From NCBI GenBank assembly GCA_034770075.1, contig CM068385.1, forward strand, positions 53,018,746-53,082,745: a DNA stretch of 64,000 bases, read 5' to 3'. How positions within the stretch are numbered: the stretch's first letter is position 1; each line of letters starts with the position of its first letter. Positions 55,483 through 64,000 of this stretch are shown in pieces. Source of the DNA: Aralia elata (lineage: Eukaryota; Streptophyta; Magnoliopsida; Apiales; Araliaceae). Both the position numbers and the translations under genes were made by a program. The notes under the pieces were generated by a model that saw nothing but the letters and a program-made list of their open reading frames with translations, ran no database searches and was not told where the DNA came from.

Positions 55483-55552
55483 CACATTGGGATTTCCTCC
55501 AACCAACAATCACCATCACCTCTTCAACATTCTTCTCCAACTCCCAGCCACA

Positions 55553-57237
55553 TGATGAGTAGGTTTCATACCTACTTATTGGATATTAACTGGCTTAAAT
55601 TGTTGCTAAACTATTAGCTCCAAAGTGTGTTTTTCATACATTTTCTTCTTATTTTTGGTAATGCTTCACAATTCGCGTTCTTTGGCTTTTTGCACAGTTA
55701 AAGGTGACTTTGGCACGAGTTAAGTGGCATTTGATGTTTGGGATTTGAATGAATAAAAGTTACTAGCACAGTGCACGAGAATCGAGGAGACAGACTGAAT
55801 GTAGCAGTGCAGCAGCAACCTGACAGACAACGCAGCTGCGCCCAATTTGGCTTGGAAGCCAGCGCAGCTGCGCCCATGCCCTGCGCCCAGAAGCTACCAG
55901 CGCAGCTGCGCCTAGCTTGGCCTTGAGGCCGGCGCAGCTGCGCCCATCCATTCCTGCCGATACCTTTAGCTCGCAGCTGCGCCCAAATTAAGCAGTATCC
56001 AAGAGCAGCTGCGCCCGTCGCTAGCCAGCCATGCAGACCACGTTTCAGACAGCTATGCAGACTTGCTAAAAACGTGTGGAATCAATGCCAGATTTTCAGG
56101 AAATTGGTGGAGTATTATTTTATCAGTGGGGAATCAAAATAAGTCAAAAAAATGACAAAAGTGGAGAATGAATATAATCATGCAGAGAGCTAATTAGAGA
56201 GAGGACTCTGGACGGAAAATCCATTATTAACTGCATTCTATATCCAGAAATGGAACATGGCTATTGATCATCAGAAACACTTGGGAACTGACGAATGGAG
56301 CTACATGGATGCTGAATTGAAGATTAGGAGCAAGAAAACAAGGATCATCACAACTTGAAAAACCAATGGATTTGCAGAAACGGAGAAATTGAAGCAGGGA
56401 GTTTTATTATGCTCTGTCTTTGATTTATTTTTTTATTCTGTAAAAACAATGATGAACCATTTGTGTATAATGAATTCTATTATTGTTATCATGAACTAAA
56501 CTTAATCTTTGGGATTATAATGAATCTTTTGCATAACTGAAAATTGATATGCTTCCTTATTGTTAATGGTTGGTTATGAATTGAATGTCTGGCATAATTA
56601 ATACTAAAAGTTTAATTGCTTAATCACCAATTATTGTGATAATTTATATGGAATTGAGAAAGGAAATATAAATTAAGATCTAATTATGCTAGCATATGTT
56701 CATTATTTTTGCATTCCTCGTGGATTAATGTTTCGTGCTTAGGATAGAGATATACCGAAGCACCATATGTGGTCAATTGAGAACTTATACTTCAACCCTC
56801 TTGATTGTAATTCACATAGAGATATAGTGCGTTAGTCATATAGGGTGTTCACATTCATTCTATCAATTATGGATTTAGTGTGATATGAGTATGGTGCATC
56901 GAGAGGTGGCCATATTTTACATTCGTGTTTATTTTACAAGCACTAGGAAGCATGGAAATCTAAGTTTTGTAACAAGTGAAATTATAATCCCAAAACCCAT
57001 AAACCTGTATTTATACAATTGTATTTTGATTTATTTATCTCTCTAGTAATCATTAGATTAATTTTGTCATATTACTCATATATTTAAAGAAACCGAAATA
57101 ATTATAAAATCGGTGTTTGTTAGTTGTAAGTGCAATTCTATTCTCCGTGGGATCGATATCTTACTTACTTTATATTACTTGTGGATCACGTGCACTTGCG
57201 TGTATGAATCATATTTGTTATACATACAAATATATCA
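55553..57237 (+). mobile_element. 5' LTR of the Athila-like element
   Basis: 1685 bp, TGATGAGTAGG to caaatatatca. It holds six GC-rich 'cgcagctgcg' palindromes at 55830-56012. The terminal block cgtgggatcgat / gatcacgtgcacttgcgtgt is at 57146-57203. The frame at 55763-55951 (minus) is a by-product of the palindromes. Confidence 0.85.
55830..56012. repeat. Cluster of GCGCAGCTGCGC palindromes in the LTR
   Basis: Six copies, complete or nearly so, at 55831, 55862, 55900, 55932, 55972 and 56004, spaced about 30-40 bp and separated by partly repeated 'ttggcttggaagcc' type sequence. Same motif recurs in gag-pol (58769, 58801) and at 63202, 63234 and 63275. Confidence 0.9.
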
Positions 57238-57246
57238 ATAAGTTTT

Positions 57247-57264
57247 TGGCGCCGTTGCGGGGGA
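57247..57264 (+). other. Primer-binding site (tRNA-Asp type)
   Basis: 'tggcgccgttgcggggga' nine bases after the LTR end. It differs by one base from the standard tggcgccgttgccgggga that pairs with plant tRNA-Asp. Confidence 0.8.
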
Positions 57265-57390
57265 ATTGTAATTGCGTTTATAACTTTCATCATCAGTTTA
57301 AATTAGATTGGTTTTAGTTAAACAAAATATGTTCTTATCTTAATTCTGTTTATTATTTTTTTCATTATGATAGGTACTCTTGAGTAGTGC

Positions 57391-58914
57391 ATGCATACTC
57401 GATCTAAGAATCATGACCTATTGCCCTTCGAGGATAACATTGAGAAAAGGCTTCAACAGTCAAGAAAGTGTGCTAAAAACACTCTGGAGAATCTAGACCA
57501 ACCACAAGCAATGACAGGTGAAGCACAAAAAGCATTGAGAGATTATGCTATGCCAAGGATCAATAAATTGCAATCAAGTATCATAAGGCCAGCCATAATA
57601 GCCAATTCCTTTGAAATCAAACCAGGAACTATCCATATGATCCAAAATTCTGTCCAATTTGGGGGAACGGCGGTTGATGATCCAAATGAGCACTTGATGA
57701 GCTTTCTAGAGATCTGTGATACATTTAAATTCAGTGAAATTTCAGAAGATGCAGTGAGATTGCGATTATTCCCATTCACATTGAGGGAAAAAGCAAAGAG
57801 TTGGCTACACTCATTACCACCGAGATCTATTACAACCTGGCAAGATTTGGCGCAAAAATTCTTAGCAAAATTCTTCCCACCAGCCAAAACTGCTAAGTTG
57901 AGAAATGACATCTCCTCATATGAGCAACATCATGAAGAATCCTTGTATGAGACATGGGAGCGGTACAAGGAATTATTGAGAAAGTGTCCACATCACGGTT
58001 TGCCACAATAGATGCAGCTTAACACATTCTATAATGGGTTGAATATCCACACACGGGCAGGCATTGATGCAGCTTCGGGAGGAGCATTCATGGCTAAAAA
58101 CTATGACGAAGCTTATGATCTTTTGGAGACCATGGCTGCAAATAACTATCAATGGCCAACTTCCAGATCCAGTCAACCAAAAATAGCAGGGATATTAGAT
58201 GTTGACACAGCCACATCACTTCAAGCCCAGATATCTGCTATAGCCAAAAAGTTTGACAACCTATATGAAGAAAAGGGGCAGCAAGTTCCCATGATTTGTG
58301 AGCTTTGTGCAGGTTCACACTCTTCTGACCAATGTGCTATCAATTCCGAATCTGTGCATTTTGTGAGCAACTATCAGCGGCCAGCTAATCAGTATCAGAA
58401 TAACTACAATCCGGGGAATAATAATCATCCTAATTTCTCATGGAGCAGCCATCAAGATTATCAACAAGCTCCAAAACCTCACAACCCTCCTGGGTTTCAC
58501 AATCAGCAACAACCCACAGCTACTGATAAGAAGGTTACTGAGTTGAACGAAAAAGTGGATCGATATATGGCCAAAACTGAGAAGTTGGAGCAAGGCCAAA
58601 CATTAGGCTTCAAGAGCTTGGAGAACCAAATGAGTCAATTGTTCAGCTTGTTATCTAATAGACCTCAGGGAGCTCTTCCTAGTGACATAGAAATCAATCC
58701 AAGGAGAAGTGGAAAGGAGCAATGTCAAGCTGTCACTCTTAGAAGTGGAAAGCAGACTCTGCCAACTGGCGCAGCTGCGCCCATTTTGCAAGAGGAACCG
58801 GCGCAGCTGCGCCCTTCCCCAGAAGTTGATTCTGTAAAATTTTATGGAGAGGAAGATAGCATAGAAAAACCTAAGCCTACACCAAAAGAAAGCACAGAAA
58901 AGACTCAACCCCCT
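57391..58914 (+). pseudogene. Athila-like Gag
   Basis: Structural protein that forms the particle. Starts MHTRSKNHDLLPFEDN. The retrotransposon gag domain covers DDPNEHLMSFLEICDTFKFS to RYKELLRKCPHHGLPQ (about residues 90-206). TAG at 58009 interrupts it. After the stop: FYNGLNIHTRAGIDAASGGA, then a zinc knuckle CELCAGSHSSDQC (about 58300), a Gln/Asn/Pro-rich linker, and a coiled KVTELNEKVDRYMAK. Two palindromes (58769 and 58801) are read through as GAAAP and PAQLRP. Same frame as pol; the gag/pol boundary given here is only approximate. Confidence 0.88.
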
Positions 58915-61900
58915 CCAACCAGATATTATCTACCAGTTCCGTATCCTCAGAGGCAGCAAAAACAGAAATTGGACAAGCAATTCTCTAAGTTTCTTGAGGT
59001 ATTTAAAAAGCTACAAATTAACATATCATTTGCAGAAGCTTTGGAGCAAATGCCTAGCTATGCCAACTTCATGAAGGGGATTCTGTCAAGAAAGAAGAAA
59101 TTGCAAGATTTTGAAATTGTAGCTTTGACAGAAGAGTGCAGTGCGGTTTTACAAAGAAAGCTACCACCAAAGTTGAAGGATCCTGGTAGTTTCACCATTC
59201 CTTGTACCATTGGCAACCTGTCGTTTAAGAAATGCTTATGTGATCTTGGTGCAAGCATTAATCTCATGCCACTATCCGTCTATACTCAGTTGGGATTACC
59301 AGCCCCCAAGCCAACAAATGTCTCTCTTCAGCTAGCTGATCGTTCTGTCACCTATCCAAGAGGAATTGTGGAAGATGTTCTTGTCAAGGTTGATAAGTTC
59401 ATATTCCCAGCTGACTTCATAATCCTAGACTTCGAGGAAGACAAGGATATTCCCATCATACTTGGGAGGCCATTTCTAGCTACCGGGAGGACTCTCATTG
59501 ATGTACAAAAAGGAGAATTAACAATGAGGGTTCAAGACCAAGAAGTCACTTTTAATGTCTTTAAAGCTATGAAATTTCCGACCGAGGAGGAAGACTGTTT
59601 CCGTGTAGATATCATTGAAAATGCAGTGACTGAAGAGTTTATGAAAGCCACGAGTAATGACCTACTTGAGATGACACTGACAGGAAACATCGACTTGGAC
59701 GAACCAGAGAACTATGAGTATGTCCATTCACTAGATGCAATACCAAGGATGGCGAAGTTCAAAGTACCAATTGAGCCATTGAAAAGCTCAAGAGAATCCT
59801 TACCTCATTTGAAACCATCTAGAGAGGTACCTCCTAAACTCGAGCTTAAGCCCTTGCCTAGTCACCTCAGGTATGCATATCTAGGCACTTCCGATACTTT
59901 ACCTGTCATTATTTCTTCTGCACTAACCGCTTTACAGGAAGGCAAGCTGATAAGAGTCCTTCGAGAATTCCAAGGAGCTATTGGATGGACCATCGCTGAT
60001 ATAAAAGGAATCAGCCCCTCAATCTGCATGCACAAGATTCTGATGGAAGATGACAGCAAACCCACCATAGAGCATCAAAGAAGGCTGAACCCCATCATGA
60101 AAGAGGTGGTAAAAGAGGAAATTCTGAAATGGCTGGACGTTGGGATCATTTACCCCATCTCTGACAGTCCATGGGTAAGCCCTGTACAATGTGTACCGAA
60201 GAAAGGAGGAATAACTGTGGTAAGAAATGAGAACAACGAGTTAATACCAACTCAAACAGTCACATGATGGAGAGTCTGTATGGACTACCGAAAGCTCAAC
60301 AAAGCCACGAGGAAAGATCACTTCCCACTTCCATTCATTGATCAAATGCTGGATAGACTAGCAAGTCATGACTACTACTGTCTGCTTGGCGGATATTTTG
60401 GATATAATCAAATTGCCATCGCTCCAGAAGATCAAGAGAAAACAACCTTTACTTGTCCTTATGGAACTTTTGCATTCAGGCGGATGTCCTTCGGTCTATG
60501 CAACGCTCCAGCCACATTTCAACGGTGTATGATGGCGATATTTTCTGATATGGTAGAAATCAACATGGAAGTTTTCATGGATGACTTTTCTGTTTTCGAA
60601 AATTCCTTCGACAACTGTCTAGAGAATTTGATCATGGTACTGAAGAGATGCGTGGAAACAAACCTTGTGCTTAATTGGGAGAAATGTCATTTCATGGTTC
60701 AAGAAGGAATAATATTGGGACACAAAGTCTCAGCAAAAGGGTTGGAAGTGGATAAAGCAAAATTAGAAACCATCGAGAAATTGCCTCCACCATCTTCAGT
60801 GAAGGGAATTCGAAGTTTCTTGGGACATGCTGGGTTCTACCGCAGATTTATCAAAGACTTTTCCAAAATCACGAAACCCCTGTGCAGTTTATTGGAAAAG
60901 GATGTCCCATTCATATTCGATGAAAATTGCTTGGCAGCCTTTGAGTTGTTAAAGAAGAAGTTGACAACGACACCTGTGATAGTGGCGCCGGACTGGTCTT
61001 TACCATTTGAGCTTATGTGCGATGCTAGTAATTACGTTGTGGGCGTGGTATTGGGACAACGCAGAGAAAAGGTTCTACATGCGATCTACTATGCCAGCAA
61101 AACACTCTCAGAAGCCCAAATGAATTATACCACCACCGAGAAAGAACTACTCGCTGTTGTTTATGCATTAGACAAGTTTCGATCCTATCTCATTAGAACA
61201 AAAGTTGTGGTGTACACAGACCATGCAGCAATTCGGTACTTGATATCGAAGAAAGATGCCAAGCCAAGATTAATCAGGTGGATCCTTTTGCTTCAAGAAT
61301 TTGACTTGGAAATAAAGGACAAGAAAGGCACGGAGAACCTAGTAGCCGATCATCTTTCCAGATTAGACAATTTGGAGCGGGAAGGCAAAGATAAAGCTGA
61401 AATAAATGATCATTTCCCCGATGAACAGCTCTTTGCAGTAACCTCCGAGATCCCATGGTTTGCTGATATTGTCAACTACCTGGTGAGTCATGTACTCCCC
61501 TCAGATCTAACTTATCAACAGAAGAAGAAATTTCTGCATGATACAAAGAGATACATGTGGGACGAGCCTTACTTGTTCAAATAATGTACGGATCTTGTGA
61601 TCCGCAGGTGCATTCTCGAGGTCGAGACTGCTAGTATATTGCATGCATGTCATTCTTCTCTGTATGGAGGCCATTATGGAATGCAAAGAACCGCAACCAA
61701 AGTACTCCAAGCCGGGTTCTATTGGCCCACTTTGTTCAAAGACGCCCACCAATTCATAAAGAATTGTGATCGATGCCAACGGGTGGGCAACATCTCCAAC
61801 CGCAATGAAATGCCATTAAATGTAATCTTGGAGGTGGAAATCTTTGACGTATGGGGAATAGACTTTATGGGACCATTCCCGTTATCGTTTAACAATCTCT

Positions 61901-62739
61901 ACATCCTTCTTGCGGTTGATTATGTGTCCAAATGGGTTGAGGCTACTGCATTACCAACCAATGATGCTAAGGTGGTTCTTAGGTTCCTACAAAAGAGCAT
62001 TTTCACTAGATTTGGCACTCCGCGAGCTATCATCAGTGATGAGGGAAGTCATTTCTGCAATAAACATTTCACAGCCCTCCTAGCTAAATACGGAGTGAGG
62101 CACAAAATTGCCACGGCGTACCCCCCGCAAACAAATGGCCAAGCCGAAGTGTCGAATAGAGAGGTGACGAGAATTCTATAGAAGATTGTTAATCCTTCCA
62201 GAAAAGACTGGTCATTGAAGCTAGATGAAGCATTATGGTCTTATAGAACCGCCTATAAGACACCCCTCGACATGTTTCCATACCATGTGGTCTACGGCAA
62301 GGCTTGCCATCTCCCGGTTGAACTAGAGCATAAAGCGTATTGGGCAATCAAGAAGTTAAACTTCGACCCATCTGCAGCGGGAGAAAGGAGACTTCTACAG
62401 CTAAATGAACTTGATGAGTTCCGCTTACAAGCCTATGAGAATTCCAAACTCTACAAAGAGAAAGTAAAGAGATGACATGATCACAAAATCATCGAGATAA
62501 AATTTGAACCTGGCCAAGTGGTCTTGCTATTCAACTCCAGGCTCAAATTATTTCCGGGAAAGCTCAAATCCCGATGGTCGGGTCCCTTTACCATAACAAC
62601 TGTATTCCCACACGGAGCCGTTGAGATAGTTGGAAATGACAGTGAGCAGCCATTCAAAGTAAATGGTCAACGACTGAAACACTATTGGGGAGGCAAAGTT
62701 GATCGCCAAGAATCCTCAGTTGTCCTAGCCTTGGATTGA
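58915..62739 (+). pseudogene. Athila-like Pol: protease, RT, RNase H, integrase
   Basis: Protease around CDLGASINLMPLSVY (about 59240; DLGAS is the usual Athila form) and IPIILGRPFLATG. RT: DSPWVSPVQCVPKKGG, WRVCMDYRKLNKAT, FRRMSFGLCNAPATFQRCM, active site VFMDDFSVF (about 60575). RNase H: LMCDASNYVVGVVLGQ, TTTEKELLAVVYA, VVYTDHAAIRYL. Integrase: HHCC zinc region (HACHSSLYGGHYG ... CDRC), catalytic WGIDFMGPF, IISDEGSHF, NGQAEVSNRE, then a C-terminal KVNGQRLKHYWGG. No chromodomain, as expected. Stops at 60265 (TGA), 61582 (TAA), 62179 (TAG) and 62473 (TGA, expected Trp), without any frameshift. Confidence 0.92.
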
Positions 62740-63194
62740 GCACCAACGGATAGTCGAACTAACCGACTTTAAACCAAGCGCTTCTCGGGAGGCAACCCGA
62801 ATTTATTGTTTTACTTTTTATTCTTGTGTGATTATAATTGAGTGTGTGTAATTTCATTTTAACATCTCTGTTTGCCTTTCAGGTATCCAATCATGCCCTC
62901 AACCGTGCTACTTAACCGGACGCTATCGATGGCGGATGACGTATTCTCAGGGAAGTGCTTAAGCTTTAAATTATTCCATCTTATCCATTGAGAATACTGT
63001 CGATTTTAAGTTTGGGGGTACTAATTTTTCACTACCCTAATTATGCACCTTATATAAGGTTGAAATAAAAAATTTCTTTTCCTTTTTAGGTATGCTAGAT
63101 GATCTTAAGAATTGTGTTTTAAACCTACCATTCTAATGTGTGCCAAGTGTGTTTCATTTTTTATAAAATAAAAAAAATTCATCTAGGGAGTTGA

Positions 63195-63479
63195 AAGGAT
63201 GGCGCAGCTGCGTCGTTACTCAAGCCAAGCATCGCGCAGCTGCGCCGGGCTTGGAAGCGGCAACAGGCGCACCAGCGCAGCTGCGCCCCAACAACAAAAC
63301 AACAAGCACGCATGGATGCTTTGCACACGAGTTTCAGGGACTGCAGCATTAACTTTGTAGACGCACTTTCTGAGGCCTTCAGTCAGCAGGGGGTCCATGT
63401 CCGGTTTTCCACCTTCGGTGCCAACCTCCCGTATCCACCACCTGACACACCACCGGGCAGAGACGAGGACGACTCTTAG
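63195..63479 (+). CDS. Small acidic-tailed ORF after pol (hypothetical)
   Basis: Open from 63195; the first ATG is at 63312, giving 55 residues: MDALHTSFRDCSINFVDALS, a middle with VRFSTFGANLPYPPP, and an acidic end GRDEDDS. All three nearby GCGCAGCTGCGC-type palindromes lie in the upstream open part without stops. It sits between pol and the purine tract, where the element at 8027-9413 has a similar acidic tail. Function unknown; may be chance. Confidence 0.35.
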   Translation, partial: KDGAAASLLKPSIAQLRRAWKRQQAHQRSCAPTTKQQARMDALHTSFRDCSINFVDALSEAFSQQGVHVRFSTFGANLPYPPPDTPPGRDEDDS

Positions 63480-64000
63480 GGGAGTCTCTTTACCCTTTAT
63501 CTCCAATGAGGACATTGATTATTTTAAGTTTGGGGGTATTAGGTTTATTTAATTGTTTTATTGCTTATTAGTATTTGCATTCTAGTGTTAGGAAATAGTT
63601 CATTCTAGTTGCATCGTAGTTAATTTGCATTATTTTCAAGTTGCATATCATTATCCACTGCATAGTAGTATAGATAGTATTTATTTCATTTGCATAAGTA
63701 GGATAAAATTGCATCATAGCTTAAAAAAAACATTGCTTTATTTTCATATATATCGTATCATGTAGCCTAGATTGCATAATCCTAACATCTAAATTAGTAA
63801 ACATCCTCATTTACATCTTATGAGATTATTGCCCACGAATGCTAATTGCTAAGGCTTGGGTCGAATGCCATAATACATTGCAAATCTTGTCTTGTTTTGA
63901 ATCTGATATAACTGTTTAGCACTCATATAGTAGTTATCTTACTAAGTGACCTAAAGATTCGCATAATTGGGTTCTGGAGGGAAATTAAAGTTTTAATAAA
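63480..64000 (+). other. 3' non-coding region of the Athila-like element
   Basis: Begins with 'gaggacattgattattttaag' and 'tttgggggta' (63508-63538), a polypurine-tract-like sequence, followed by AT-rich DNA. No LTR start (TGATGAG) occurs before the window ends. No gene seen. Confidence 0.55.

Larger units (their letters stand above)
55553..64000 (+). mobile_element. Nearly complete Athila-like Ty3-gypsy element
   Basis: 5' LTR (55553-57237), primer-binding site, continuous gag-pol frame (57391-62739), then a 3' region with the 'gggaggcaacccg' motif (62789) and two 'ttttaagtttgggggta' purine tracts (63004 and 63520). The 3' LTR must lie past the window end. It inserted just after the antisense gene of the second Tat-like element. 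No envelope-like ORF with membrane segments is seen. Inactive through five in-frame stops. Confidence 0.88.

Noticed and set aside
55763..55951. Minus-strand frame with repeated CAG/AAA residues in the LTR
   Set aside because: It follows the GCGCAGCTGCGC palindromes and has no start context or homologous motif.

Overview
This is a stretch of plant nuclear chromosome, most likely from a repeat-rich flowering plant (eudicot). The evidence is AT-rich DNA, GT-AG introns, plant Ty1-copia and Ty3-gypsy LTR elements (SIRE-like, Athila-like, Tat-like and chromoviral), a Mutator-like element, hAT and Stowaway elements, and LINE debris. No bacterial operons, rRNA, tRNA or CRISPR are visible. I cannot name the species.

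Layout. 1-3.1 kb: Athila-like LTR pieces, two joined tail to tail. 3.1-7.6 kb: one very large gypsy LTR (minus strand). 7.6-10.8 kb: 3' part and 3' LTR of an Athila-like element. 10.8-13.8 kb: a minisatellite, polypurine tract and 2.3 kb LTR of a Tat-like element, with a primer-binding-type sequence on the other side. 15.1-17.5 kb: a decayed chromovirus (RT, RNase H, LTR) broken by a fold-back MITE. 19.9-45.6 kb: the structural centrepiece, a nest of insertions. A LINE is split by a Mutator-like element (9-bp target duplication). That holds a 22.4 kb Tat-like element (target duplication CATGG). The Tat-like element holds a SIRE-like copia element (CTAGT) and, in its right LTR, a large solo LTR (CAAGG). 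The copia 5' LTR in turn holds another solo LTR (AATTC). 45.8-49 kb: small DNA transposons and LINE debris. 50.4-51.4 kb: an internally deleted hAT element lying 70 bp beyond the stop codon of the one convincing host gene (51.5-52.4 kb, minus strand), a plant protein I cannot name. 52.9-55.5 kb: an LTR and an antisense gene of a second Tat-like element. 55.6 kb to the end: a nearly full-length Athila-like element with a continuous gag-pol frame carrying five stops.

Most notable. (1) Two Tat-like elements each carry an intron-containing gene on the strand opposite to the element, just inside the 3' LTR; one encodes a plant-mobile-domain protein and the other a Transposase_28-type protein. The first element has no visible gag-pol and keeps only this antisense gene. 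(2) The Athila-like element carries at least eleven copies of a GC-rich palindrome (core GCGCAGCTGCGC) in its LTR, inside its gag-pol frame (read in two different frames) and in its 3' region. Other Athila-like LTRs here carry different GC-rich palindromes in the corresponding place, and the Tat-like element has its own dispersed palindrome (CCCTAGGG). (3) The nest can be put in order from exact target-site duplications and from a LINE reading frame that becomes continuous when the insertions are set aside.

All family calls come from reading motifs by eye; no database search was possible. Boundaries given with termini and target duplications are base-exact; others are approximate.
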